Source: Odiellus spinosus
Lineage: Eukaryota > Arthropoda > Arachnida > Opiliones > Phalangiidae
Reading direction: 5' to 3'
Assembly: GCA_963920705.1 (NCBI GenBank)
Contig: CAWUCO010000169.1
Coordinates: forward strand, 684,501 to 748,500
Length of the DNA: 64,000 nt
The translations under genes were made by a program, and so were the position numbers. The notes under the pieces are model-generated. The model saw nothing but the letters and a program-made list of their open reading frames with translations, was not told the DNA's origin and ran no database searches. Shown in pieces: positions 35,561 to 46,057 of the stretch (its first letter is position 1; the number at the start of each line of letters is the position of its first letter).

Positions 35561-35762
35561 TACATAGTTTTCAGTAAAGGGGCAAAAGAAAATTCCACCC
35601 CTCTTACCCAGCTTTGCTTTCATTCCCAGGTTGCCAGGAGCTTGTGAGTGCAGTTCAGAACAGATCAGTTTCAAAACTGAACTCTAGCCTTTCCCTCTGC
35701 ACTCACAAGTGGCTGGCAACATGGGGGGAATGGCACTTACCCCCTTTAGTGAAAACTATGTA
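35561..35762. mobile_element. MITE inserted in the left arm only
   Basis: The ends are TACATAGTTTTCAGTAAAGG and its near complement. An inner inverted pair is GCTTGTGAGTGCAG/CTGCACTCACAAG. The right arm has the uninterrupted sequence GCAAATATGTTC at about 48532-48543. The site suggests a TA duplication, as in Tc1/mariner MITEs. It arrived after the two arms were formed. Confidence 0.8.
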
Positions 35763-37469
35763 TTGTTCTTTAACGCGATGTTGTTTTTACGACTTCGTTT
35801 TTCTTGCAGGGCTCTCTGAATTTATGAGAATTATACTTGTACTAATAATATTTAATGTTTATTCTGGTCTCGATCGTCTCGTTAATTCTCGAGTAGATAT
35901 TTTAGTATCTTAGTGGATGTTCATGGTAATCACTTTTAGTTATCTTTAAGTTAGCAGATTAAAACAACGCTAGTAAGGTCACGTCAGGCTAGTATATTTT
36001 ATCCCTCGAATTAGCCAATATCAATTTAGCTAGTAATCCCTTGGTATCACCCTTCTCTCTTGTAATTGACGAGTTCGGAGTTGAAGCGAATCTTATAGAT
36101 CCATGGCGCGATTGAGGTATAACTTCGTTATGCGCGGATTTGTTACGAGGTGCCGCTTTCGTCGTTCTTATTCTAAACTAAGCGTAGTGGACGAATAAAT
36201 GGATGGAAACAAAGAGTCATCATATTATATGTAACGGCAAATTCGGACTTTATTTATATTTTCCTATATAACCTTTAAAATCTTTGACTCCTACCCTTTA
36301 ATTCGTAAATACTTTTATTTGTAAACGGCAGAGACTCCCCCCAGGACAATTACAGTCGTAGGGTGTTTTTTCTTTTAGGTCTTCCGATTCGCGTATCTAG
36401 CTAGCGCGAGGTCGGAGGTTAGAGTTGTAATGGTTTTTCTTGCACATGGGCTTCCTTTTTTTACAAATCGGTCCCATGTGTACTCAATTTTAAGAAAACT
36501 TTAAATTCCTTTTAGTTGCCATGCCCGCGTATGCCGCGGCATGGTACCAATTATATATTTTTCTACTTACTGGTATCCTGAGGTTGGACTGGAGACTTAA
36601 AAGCGAGAGGTCATAATTTTAAAATTGAGTTTAAATCTACGGAGTAAGAAAAAGGCTCGATCGCCATGTGCAAAATAAAATCTAACCGGGCAATCGGAGG
36701 ATTCGAAATCACGCGATGACGGGACGTCAGCGACCAGTATTCTGTATACATTTCAACCTTTAATTGTGCGCGTGCTTCCACGATTATTTGTGCGCGTCGT
36801 GTATCGCGTCCTCACAGGAAAACGAGTGAGTTCAAAGCTATTTTAAAAGGGTACCAATTAATTAGGTCAAAACTATTATTCTAATAGCCCATGAGGTGCA
36901 CCATGGCAGACCAGTATTTATTAAGTGTTGTTAATAATTTTCATTAACCGGCAAATAAACTGAATGGTTTCATTTTAAATCTAAATGAAAAATGAAAATT
37001 AAACGGTATAAACCATCAAAATGAAAACAACGGCTTAAGCGATGTTAATATTCAACTAAATCGAAAGAACTTCTGAAATAAACTGTGTGAAATGAAATTT
37101 AAGAACTATAGTTTTATGCTGAGAGTATTGACGTGTTCTTTCTGCGGGAGCTCGAGGGAATATTTTTGAATATGGCAAAAACAAGAACTTAATCAATTTA
37201 CTTTTAAAAAGATCAAATAACGTGCTGCGATCGAGATTAAAAAAAATGTCGCGTGCACCATAGGATATTTAATATTAAACCACAGTTATAGGGCCCCATA
37301 ATTTAGAACAACATTAACCGATTATAAAGTTTCTACAATATAAAATAATCATATGTATTAAATCATTTCAATTTAAACTTGTAAATTTGCAATTTTAATT
37401 ACCTACCACTAAATAAAAAAAATGGGTTAATTGATTTACTAGTGTTTAATTTTTCCAAAAGCAAACACT

Positions 37470-38264
37470 AATTATACAAAAACGTTGTTTTGCTTCGCAC
37501 TTCAAAAAAGTGCATTTATAGGTAAGAATATCAAACCCGTGAAGTGACAGAAATTATAAATTATCGTTGAAAGAAATATGAATGTCACAGTCTAAGAAAT
37601 CAGAAAGCTATAATGAAATAATTAATATGAATAAAAAAATTACATATAAATTCGGCCTATTGAAACTTTAAATTATGTAGAAGTTATTCGTAGAAATCAC
37701 TCTTGGAAAGGGTAACTTAAAGCCTACTATGCGTTTAATGGTAGAATTGCGTAATACCAATTAGTTTAAGCTGGCGCTTTTGAAATGTTTAGTTTTTAGG
37801 GTGAAGAATTATAGTTCCTTAAGAGGGGTTGCCGTTTGGATGCCACTCGAGATTTTGAGCATGTTTGACCACGGGGTATACACTAACAAACCTTTACTTG
37901 TGCCTTATCGTCACCTGACACCTCTGCCAAAGTTTAGTTGATTCTTACTTTTTCCCTTCTCCTAGACTTTGGTGATATCTTATGGTGATGGTTGCAGTTT
38001 CCAGCTTGTAAAAGCAAACACTCCGTTTTTTATAACCTTTACATTCTTTAACTCTACATAATTTAAAGTTTCGATAGGCCGAATTTATATGTAATTTTTT
38101 TATTCATATTAAATATTTCATTATAGCTTTCTTATTTCTTAGACTGTGACATTCATATTTCTTTCAACGATAATTTATAATTTCTGTCCCTTCACGGGTT
38201 TGATATTCTTACTTATAAATGCACTTTTTTGAAGTGCGAAGCAAAACAACGTTTTTGTATAATT
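37470..38264. repeat. Palindromic module P, copy 1
   Basis: About 220 bp at each end are inverted copies of each other (AATTATACAAAAACGTTG and GCTTCGCACTTCAAAAAAG as markers) around about 350 bp. A second complete copy is at 46058-46852. It forms the inner boundary of both arms and joins different sequence in each case. Confidence 0.85.
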
Positions 38265-38381
38265 AATTTCTGCTTCCTTCACGGGTTTGACCCGAATCGG
38301 ATAAAGAGCTCTTCTTACAAAATGGTGTTTTTTGGCAGGAGAAGACGGCTCTTCCAATTTTCGATTGCGATTCTTCCTATG
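38265..38381 (+). repeat. Repeat X, first part (interrupted)
   Basis: It matches 60557-60677 (CACGGGTTTGACCCGAATCGG as a marker). It breaks off at CTTCCTATG and resumes at 44148 after the transposon. Confidence 0.88.
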
Positions 38382-38775
38382 TAGCCCAGGGAAAATAAAA
38401 TCAAAATAAGCGAAACCTGGAATAAATTAGGAAAAAGCTGAATTTTTGCAGGATGATAGTATATGACTAGTTAAACAAAATCCCAAAACTCCCCATCATT
38501 CCGAGCGCCGCTCCCCCTTTTACGCCCCCCCAAAGTTGGGAAAATCCACTTACGTTTATTTTTGCTGTAACTTCGGAACGAGATGAGGCAGAGGCGCAAA
38601 TCAGCATTCGTATTAAAGGTTATAATCATGGCTACAATTTATTATACTATGAGAAACCTGTAGCTCGAAAGGTTTGGCTGGTATTAATTAATTTACATTA
38701 AATCGTAATGATTTTTAATGCTAAATTTTGAAAAACTTGGAAATTTACACTCATATATATGAGGAAATATTTAAA
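38382..38775 (+). repeat. Left terminal inverted repeat of the XPG/CXC transposon
   Basis: It pairs with 43765-44147. Long identical stretches include the GCCGCTCCCCCTTTTACGCC region and the block around GAAACCTGTAGCTCGAAAGG. The outermost ten bases are perfectly matched. Confidence 0.93.
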
Positions 38776-39282
38776 GAAATACACAAAATATTCATTTAGC
38801 GATCTATGAAATCTCACTAAAGAAGTAAAAATTTGAAAATTGTGAGCCTAAAATATCTAAAAATATATTACAAGATCTAACCTTTGTTGAAAGCCGCTGA
38901 TGTATCCTTTCTAGTCAGTAATAAATTCGCGTATACTGGTCAAGTGAGAGCAAAGTCTACAGGCCATAAAACCGGAAAAAAACTTACTGCTTAATATATA
39001 GAGAGGTTAAGTTCCATTTTTTTTTCGTGTACGTAAATAACACGCATTGACACTATAGATAGCTACATGTAAAGGGTATTCTTATACACCGACTGTTGTT
39101 GTTTTTGGGAAATTTTTATTATTTTTCTCCAGAATTTGTTTTAGTTGGAATGGAAAACAGTTTCTTGTTAGAGTTACTCCGGACGTTGTCATAGTTCGCG
39201 GTGTTAAGTTTAAGGTTGTGTCTTCTCAATAACTTTTACATTACGAAGTTATGGAAAATTGCGACAAGTCGCATTTTTATAA

Positions 39283-41043
39283 ATGGAACGGTGTATATTG
39301 TGTGAAAATGACATTAAAGAAGAAAGACTCGTGAGAGTAAGCAAAGGATTAACGACGATCATTCAGTCTAGTATTGAAAGAAAGGATGGCTTACACGAAA
39401 AGTTAAGTAATCTCTCAGAAATAAGTGTGCATGAAATATGTAGAAAAAACTATACGAGAAAAAGTAGCATTAAAGCTGCTAAAGAAGAAGAAAAAACAGA
39501 TGTCGATGGGCAGGGTTCTTCTCGTTTAAGAACACAAGTCGAGTTTGACTTTAAAAAACAATGTCTATTTTGCGAAAAGGACGCTCGGTTCGATACTAAA
39601 CTAAGAATAGATAAAAGACAAAACATTCATTTAATTGAAACCCTTGAAATACGGGAAACCATTTTGGAATACGCGAAAAAACGTAGTGATGAATGGGGCT
39701 GCAAAGTTAGTAGGAGAGTTCGTGGTGTGTTAGATCTCGTAGCTGCTGAAGGTCGTTACCACAGAAACTGTTACATTCAATTCACTAAAGCAACTAGTGT
39801 TCGTCCGTCGGGTCGACCTAAGAGTGATGAAAAATCTAAAGCACTTCTCGCACTATTTGAGTGCCTAGAAAAGAGTGATGATACACAGTTTTCAATTAGT
39901 GAGCTTCAAGAACTGTTTGCAAAGTTTTTAGTTGATGAATCCGAATGCGCAACATATTCAGACCGATGGTTAAAAGAACAATTACAGTTGCATTTCGGAA
40001 ATATTGTTTTCACGGATAGACCCGGTAAAAAAAGCATAGTGTGTTTGTCTGACACCGCTAATAAACTTATGCGCGATAAATGGTATTCGGACAGAAAGTC
40101 AGACATGAACGATGAGCGCGAGAGAGTTGTAGAAGCAGCTGCCATGATAATACGAGAAGACATTCAAAAAATGATTTATAGTAGGGATGTTTATCCTAAT
40201 GCTGAAGAAATAAAAGTTGGAGGGACCAGTTTAATTCCAGCAACGTTAGAACTATTTACCGCTGCACTCACCAAAAAGAAAGGTTCCGATCAGGATAAAT
40301 CAAGCGATATGTTACGTAAACGCAAGGTGATTAACCACGCCATAATATCAAGTTTGAGACCCCGATCTTTTATGTCACCAATTCAAACGGGTTTATCCTT
40401 GTACTTAGCTCGCCGCTATGGTTCGAAGCATTTACTTGAAATTCTCTCAGCTATGGGCGTTTGTGCCTCATACAAGGAAGCCCAATTATATCAACAATCT
40501 CTTATTGCTTCTGGCGCTCCTTGTGTAGAGGAGCATGCATTTGTCCAATATGTATTTGACAATGCGGATGTAAACATAAGATTAATAGATGGGCTAAACA
40601 CATTCCACGCGATGGGTGGTATTCGTTATATAACTCCAAGCAGGTGTGTTGAAAACAGAGTTGAAGTAAATCGGGTAACAGTTCGATCGCTAAAAGCCAC
40701 ACCTGAAACCATTCCTATTGTTTCTTACAAGAAACCAACAAACTTGGGTCTAAAAAACGTAACTCTCAAAGATATTTCGGATTGCGGAGCAACATTTAGC
40801 CCGTTCACAGTGGGTTCGATGTCCCCCTCAAATTTCGTATGGCTCAGTGATTTTGCGAGTATACCGAACCCTTTTCTAGGCTGGAACGGTTTTATGCACA
40901 ACTTTAAGCCTAATGAGGATAACTTCGAGACGAGCTACGTCTTAGCTCTTCCATTTATTGACGTAGATCCTTTAAATCCAACGTCAGTTTATTCGGCGCT
41001 TTGTTTTGCAGCGCAACAGTGCAAACAAAGAAACCAAATATGA
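39283..41043 (+). CDS. Transposon protein, N-terminal half: paired CxxC...HxxC fingers and first transposase motif
   Basis: 586 codons. Two related zinc-binding-like modules open the protein: C4-x2-C7 with H50-x2-C53, and C94-x2-C97 with H160-x2-C163 (AEGRYHRNCYIQFTKA). A middle region (about 185-300) is probably helical. Residues 417-446 hold EEHAFVQYVFDNADVN and DGLNTFHAMGG, which I recall as strongly conserved in uncharacterised animal proteins of this family. The DN.D could supply the first acid of a transposase triad (inference). The frame ends in TGA at 41041, but the same frame continues beyond the stop with IVTFDQPLFLKAAEMM and VVRLGGFHLLMSFLG. That part belongs to the family, so the stop truncates the protein. 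Start chosen at the first Met, directly before the first CxxC. Confidence 0.8.
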   Translation: MERCILCENDIKEERLVRVSKGLTTIIQSSIERKDGLHEKLSNLSEISVHEICRKNYTRKSSIKAAKEEEKTDVDGQGSSRLRTQVEFDFKKQCLFCEKDARFDTKLRIDKRQNIHLIETLEIRETILEYAKKRSDEWGCKVSRRVRGVLDLVAAEGRYHRNCYIQFTKATSVRPSGRPKSDEKSKALLALFECLEKSDDTQFSISELQELFAKFLVDESECATYSDRWLKEQLQLHFGNIVFTDRPGKKSIVCLSDTANKLMRDKWYSDRKSDMNDERERVVEAAAMIIREDIQKMIYSRDVYPNAEEIKVGGTSLIPATLELFTAALTKKKGSDQDKSSDMLRKRKVINHAIISSLRPRSFMSPIQTGLSLYLARRYGSKHLLEILSAMGVCASYKEAQLYQQSLIASGAPCVEEHAFVQYVFDNADVNIRLIDGLNTFHAMGGIRYITPSRCVENRVEVNRVTVRSLKATPETIPIVSYKKPTNLGLKNVTLKDISDCGATFSPFTVGSMSPSNFVWLSDFASIPNPFLGWNGFMHNFKPNEDNFETSYVLALPFIDVDPLNPTSVYSALCFAAQQCKQRNQI

Positions 41044-41170
41044 ATTGTAACCTTTGACCAGCCACTTTTTCTAAAAGCAGCCGAAATGATGACATCGGCA
41101 GAGAAGGATTCTGAAGTTTCAAAAGTCGTAAGACTTGGGGGATTTCATCTTCTAATGTCATTTTTGGGTT

Positions 41171-43648
41171 ATGGAAGGAAGTGGAATAGAGGAACTTTGG
41201 CAAACAGTGTACGGTACTTCCACCGTTAACCACATGCTCTCTGGACACGCTTACGCACGAGCAATAAGAGCCCACATGATGACTCAAGGCGCGCTGATGA
41301 TAATACTGGTTACAGAATCTCACGAGCTGAAGAACCTTTTTCCACAGAATATACCCGAACTTTACAACCAAATTTTAAACCACAAACTTACATTAGAAGA
41401 GTTATCACAGTGCAAGGATATTAAGCCTTTGCTCGACCGTTTTTCGAAAATTTGTGATTCAATGAAATCCCAAAGCCGCACTACAAAACTATGGATTCAG
41501 TACATCCAATGCGTCGAACTCATGCAAAAGTTTATTTTCGCCGAACGCACATGGAACTGGAAATTACATATAAAAACGGTTATAGACATGCTTCCGTTTA
41601 TCCATGCTGCTGGGCACCTCCCCTACGCGAAGTCAGCTCACCTCTATGTTCAGTTAATGCAGAGCATTGAGTCAAAGATGAATGAGAAAGATTTTAATGA
41701 ATTCATGCATAAAGGACTTTTCACAGTTAGGCGAACGGAGAAATATTTTTCGGGAACTTGGACGGATATGTGCATTGAACAATCCCTTATGCGATCTTTG
41801 AAGTCAATGGGTGGGCTAACGCATGGAAGAAGAATAGCTGAGAATACTCTAAGTAACTGGATCCTCTGTACACCTGCATTTCTGAACATTAGCGAAGCAT
41901 TGCAGCACTTTACAGACACGTCATCGGATTTTAACGAACAACATGTCGAGTTACGTGAAAGTAGGAAAGCCAGAGATTCTAAAGACTTTGAAAAATTCAA
42001 GGAGTGGCTAACTGATCGTTCACCATTTGGAATGCTATCAGGGGACTTAGTCGGCTTATCTTCTGGATTAGTCGTCGATGAAAGTGTAACTTGCGATAAA
42101 GCTTATGAAATTGGACTGTCTTGTATTAAACAAATGGTTGGAAAAAACTTTCAAGACATAAAATTGCGCAGGAAGGACATGGTTAAAACAATCGCCTTCT
42201 CAAAGTCCAGCATCAAAGTACGGAATGAGATGGTTACCGTAAACTCACAGCAGCTGTTTAATCGCTTAATCTGCGTTTGTCAAAGTCAGAATGATCTCAG
42301 ATCATATTTCAAATATGAGTTAGCAGCTCGTCCCCCTTCTTTGTTCGACGATGTATCTCTACGTAAAGGAACTAAATCATCACTCGTAAAAGCTTTCAGC
42401 GATGGAATTGTTCCAGAGAAAGCTATTCGAAAGGATGTATCTGTAATCTTGGATGGAGGTCATTTACTTCGCAGCTTTGTGTGGCCTAAACCAGACAGTT
42501 TTACAGACATTGTAGAAAGTTACGTAAAACACGTAAAATACCACTTCGGAACTAACTGCACGGTCGTATTTGATGGCTACCCAAACAAACCTACAACAAA
42601 AGATATCGAGCACCTTCGACGTACTAGCAAGAGAACTTCGCCAGAAATTCGTTTTTCAACCTCTATGGTATGCACGGTTCCCCAAGTAGAGTTTCTTGGT
42701 AACGCGAAGAACAAGAAGAGATTTGTTTCGGTGCTGAAAGAAAGCCTTCTTTCCGAAAATATTGACGTTATTATTGCTGAAGATGACGCTGACCGTGACA
42801 TCGTTTCGATCTGTCTTGAAAAACATTTAAGAGGAGGCGCTTGCGTGGTCGGCCAAGACACCGACTTACTAGTAATGTTGATTGCTCTTACCCCAGAAAA
42901 ACCCAACAATATGTTTTTCATGAAACCGTCCACAAGATCTAATCCTAGCGTGGTTTACGACATCAATAATCTAGCAAAGAAATATGCAAAAGCCCGAAAA
43001 TGTTTGCTTTTTATTCACGCGATAAGCGGTTGCGACACAACATCAGCTATATACAGAAAAGGAAAGATGCATGCCCTACAAATTCTGAAAAAAAATCCGC
43101 ACCTTCAAACCGAAATTGAAATATTTCTCAACCCGGATTCTACCCAAGATAAAATTGCCGAAGCTGGGGAAAAATTTATTCTACAGATGTACGGAGTTAC
43201 TAAGCAAAACACTTTAGATGAGAGTAGATATTATCTGTACAATAAAGCCACGGCGAAATTAAATTTGAGGTCCAAATTTGAATTAGCATGTTTACAACCA
43301 ACCAGTGCAGCAGCTCGACAACACTCTTTAAGAACATATCTTCAAGTACAGCAATGGCAAGGAAACTGTCTTAACCCAACCGATTGGGGATGGAAATTAT
43401 CTGCTGGAACGCTACAGCCTGTTCCTACTCTAGTAAACGTGGCTCCGGACACATTGTTAAATATGGTGTCATGTAACTGTAAAACGGGATGTAAGCAAGC
43501 TTGTGGTTGTCGAAAGAGTGGGCTCTTGTGTACGTCAATGTGCGGTCAATGCAATGGCTTGTCGTGTACAAACTCCCCTGAAATAAATCTGAACAATGAT
43601 GATGACGATGATGCTGGCATAACAGTGTCTGAAGACATCTTTACGTAA
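41171..43648 (+). CDS. Transposon protein, C-terminal half: transposase core, XPG/FEN nuclease fold and CXC domain
   Basis: 825 codons. Residues 1-35 (EGSGIEELWQTVYG, HMLSGHAYARAIRAH) continue the upstream protein; the Met is internal to the ancestral protein. Residues 195-221 show GTWTDMCIEQSLMRS and GGLTHGR, a likely transposase acid. Residues 422-645 fit a FEN1/XPG nuclease: VILDGGHLL, CTVVFDGYPNKP (FEN1: VFDGKPP), AEDDADRDIV, VVGQDTDLLV and AISGCDTTSAIYRKGKM. Residues 767-800 are a CXC (tesmin/TSO1-like) cysteine cluster with CNCKTGCKQACGC and CGQCNG, a probable DNA-binding zinc module, followed by an acidic tail with six Asp. The acids expected for metal binding are all present, so the nuclease half may still be able to fold. 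A frame change of about a dozen missing bases near 41160 separates it from the upstream half. Confidence 0.85.
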   Translation: MEGSGIEELWQTVYGTSTVNHMLSGHAYARAIRAHMMTQGALMIILVTESHELKNLFPQNIPELYNQILNHKLTLEELSQCKDIKPLLDRFSKICDSMKSQSRTTKLWIQYIQCVELMQKFIFAERTWNWKLHIKTVIDMLPFIHAAGHLPYAKSAHLYVQLMQSIESKMNEKDFNEFMHKGLFTVRRTEKYFSGTWTDMCIEQSLMRSLKSMGGLTHGRRIAENTLSNWILCTPAFLNISEALQHFTDTSSDFNEQHVELRESRKARDSKDFEKFKEWLTDRSPFGMLSGDLVGLSSGLVVDESVTCDKAYEIGLSCIKQMVGKNFQDIKLRRKDMVKTIAFSKSSIKVRNEMVTVNSQQLFNRLICVCQSQNDLRSYFKYELAARPPSLFDDVSLRKGTKSSLVKAFSDGIVPEKAIRKDVSVILDGGHLLRSFVWPKPDSFTDIVESYVKHVKYHFGTNCTVVFDGYPNKPTTKDIEHLRRTSKRTSPEIRFSTSMVCTVPQVEFLGNAKNKKRFVSVLKESLLSENIDVIIAEDDADRDIVSICLEKHLRGGACVVGQDTDLLVMLIALTPEKPNNMFFMKPSTRSNPSVVYDINNLAKKYAKARKCLLFIHAISGCDTTSAIYRKGKMHALQILKKNPHLQTEIEIFLNPDSTQDKIAEAGEKFILQMYGVTKQNTLDESRYYLYNKATAKLNLRSKFELACLQPTSAAARQHSLRTYLQVQQWQGNCLNPTDWGWKLSAGTLQPVPTLVNVAPDTLLNMVSCNCKTGCKQACGCRKSGLLCTSMCGQCNGLSCTNSPEINLNNDDDDDAGITVSEDIFT

Positions 43649-43764
43649 AAATGGGGAATCGACAAATTTAAGGATTCTGACGATATGGCATGTTTGAATA
43701 ACTGATTAAATTCAAAAGATTAATAAAGTATCTTCCTATTCCATAAGATATGATGGAGCTTTAT

Positions 43765-44147
43765 TTTATATTTCTCTAAATATATGTGTGTAAATTTCCA
43801 AGTTTCTCAAAATTTAGCATTAAAAATCATTACGATTTAATGTAAATTAATTAATACCAGCCAAACCTTTCGAGCTACAGGTTTCTCATAGTATAATAAA
43901 TTGTAGCCATGATTATAACCTTTAATATGAATGCTGTGTTGCGCCTCTGTCTCATCTCGTTCCGAAGTTACAGCAAAAATAAACGTAAGTGGATTTTCCC
44001 AACTTTGGGGGGGCGTAAAAGGGGGAGCGGCGCTCGGAATGATGGGGAGTTTTTGGGATTTTGTTTAACTAGTCATATACTATCATCCTGCAAAAATTCA
44101 GCTTTTTCCTAATTTATTCCAGGTTCAATCCTATTTTCCCTGGGCTA
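43765..44147 (-). repeat. Right terminal inverted repeat of the XPG/CXC transposon
   Basis: The complement of 38382-38775, ending CCCTGGGCTA and followed by ATG. Differences from the left end are a few substitutions and small indels near the tip. Confidence 0.93.
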
Positions 44148-44687
44148 ATGTTTAATTTTAAGGAAACAACATCGCTAGTTATACGCGGAGTTTCAAAGCC
44201 ATTGTTTTCCTAATCTAAAATAATTGTTGATGAATTATCTATACGAGGGTACTGCGGGCCTATTCCATAGCAGTCTAATAAAATTCATTCGTATTTAAAT
44301 TAATTTTAACTGAAATTTTGGGATAACGGATAATTCGTAATCAAAACAGATAACTATATTTTTCGAAAATAAGAAAAATAATTTAAAAACTCACGGTTTT
44401 TATATTCAAACTTCTATACGACGCGAAACGAAAGCTACAGATGTTTTAACTCGACTTGAGAAGCCGCTTTTTATGTAGTACATTTGCAATTATAATTAAT
44501 TGTCAAAGTTAAAAGAATTAAGAAGCATTGACGTATACTCTGCGTATGAAAGCAATCATAATCTCATTACTTCGCTTCTTCATAAGTACATCGATAACAA
44601 AACTTAATTGCTTTTTGTGAATATGACAACGAATAAAAATATGATTTATAATCTTAGTTTCGTTGTTTTATTTTATATATCAGAAGC
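44148..44687 (+). repeat. Repeat X, second part
   Basis: It resumes repeat X after the transposon and matches 60680-61230 (TAATTTTAAGGAAACAACATC, ACTGCGGGCCTATTCC). Non-coding. Confidence 0.85.
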
Positions 44688-45010
44688 CGATGAAACCCTC
44701 CTTTGAAGTCTATTACTCCCTGGTCTTGTCTACCCCTCTCTGTATGGGTTAGTCTCAAAAATCGCGATTCGTACGCCTCCTAACGGTAGATATTTTCGGA
44801 GCGGGAGTTCGTCGTTCGAATATCTCTAGCAGCCTTGGAGTTCGTCAAAAAAACGTCGTCGTTTTTGGAGAAAGAGAATTTCCAATTTTCCGTAGACAGG
44901 GGACCCCTCCGATCTCGTAAAATTGGGAATTTTACCCATACAGAGAGGCGCGCTATATGGAACATTAGAGTAGTAGACTTCAGGAGGGTTTCATCGGCTT
45001 CTGATAATAG
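44688..45010. mobile_element. MITE Y, copy 1
   Basis: The tips are ATCAGAAGCCGATGAAACCC and the complement of that, with GAAGTCTA further in. It matches 60219-60482. A piece of its right end is also present at about 51190-51230. 320 bp, non-coding. Confidence 0.8.
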
Positions 45011-45330
45011 TGGCTAATGTACCGGCAGATTCTGATTCGAGACACTCTAGCGGCCGCAGACGGCGTAAACAGTGAAATCGGAAGCGCCCCTATTGGGGAG
45101 TTGGGGGGAAGTCAATATAGCCAAGCGTGGCCCGCCTATATTCCGTCCCTCTCCCGAATCAAAATATCGAAGAAGAGTCCAAATTACTTGATAGTATTAA
45201 GCTACGGGGCGTTGTTTACTTTTATGGAATAATATATGTTGCTAATATATATTTTTGACATTTTAATTTTAAACTTTCTTAACTAGGGTAGAATGCAACT
45301 TAATTACAATTAAAGTTATTTGTTTTATTA

Positions 45331-45643
45331 AGAATCCATTCAGGTTCCATAAGAATATGGGAGCATAGCTTTCGCCTCTGGCACCATCCCCCCAAACTTT
45401 GTAACAAAAGTTCGTCAGCAATTTTCGCAACATTTGTACGCTTAGATCTTTTTTCGGTCGGCTCCATTTTTATTACCCAAAATATTATGTCAAGGTCGTT
45501 AGTGGCGTGGGCTAATAATAGATTTCAGGAGTGATTTACTTGAAAAATCGATTCGAAGCGGACGAACTTTTGCTACTAAGTTTGGGAGGATGGTTATTGA
45601 ATCGCGGCCCTCCCATATTCTTATGGAACCTGAATGGATTCTT
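45331..45643. repeat. Small fold-back repeat
   Basis: AAGAATCCATTCAGGTTCC (45331) is repeated inverted at 45625-45643. A second inverted pair contains AAACTTTGTAACAAAAG and CTTTTGCTACTAAGTTT. About 310 bp, non-coding. Confidence 0.7.
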
Positions 45644-46057
45644 GGTTTTATCGATTCCATATTGTTTAAATCGGCATAATCCACTAGTGAAAAAAGTTGC
45701 AATCAAATATTAAACTAGAAATTAATTCGAATGAGCCGCGTTTGTATAACTTTAAATATGTGGTATAAAATCATTTATTTGAAATAATTTTAATATTTTC
45801 AAATAAAAGCTAATTTGTATCCTGCATAATCCAAAATTTTGGATAATAAAATCCAATAAATACATTTATGGCTGGGTATTTCCAGTGTAGACAGTAAAGC
45901 CAGGGCTCCCAGACCACCTACAATACCTATAATTATCTATAATTCTGAAGTGATCCAATAAAAACCTATAATTTCACTTTTTAACCCATAATACCTATTT
46001 ATTGGGGAATTTGTTCAATTTCGGAGATAAAATTCGAAAGGAATGAACTATATAACT

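Larger units (their letters stand above)
34652..38264 (+). repeat. Left arm of a 14.8-kb inverted repeat
   Basis: It begins CTCTGAGACAGACGTAC and is nearly identical by eye to the reverse complement of 46058-49456. It has no convincing gene. It includes a degenerate array of about 20-bp CGATGGGACACAATC-type units (34775-34905), a 202-bp insertion absent from the other arm (35561-35762), and a palindromic module at its inner end (37470-38264). It may be a copy of a non-autonomous element or an inverted segmental duplication. Confidence 0.9.
38382..44147 (+). mobile_element. XPG-nuclease/CXC DNA transposon (Academ-like), nearly complete
   Basis: The tips are perfect inverted TAGCCCAGGG and CCCTGGGCTA. 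The terminal inverted repeats run about 390 bp (38382-38775 and 43765-44147) with few differences. The flanks carry the 3-bp duplication ATG (38379-38381, 44148-44150). The same target without the element is present at 60660-60690 (CTTCCTATGTTTAATT), which fixes both ends. It carries two long frames in one direction (39283-41043 and 41171-43648), separated by a stop and a frame change. The total of 5,766 bp suits an autonomous transposon. Known families that combine a transposase with an XPG-type nuclease and a 3-4-bp duplication are placed in the Academ superfamily; that placement is from memory. Confidence 0.9.
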
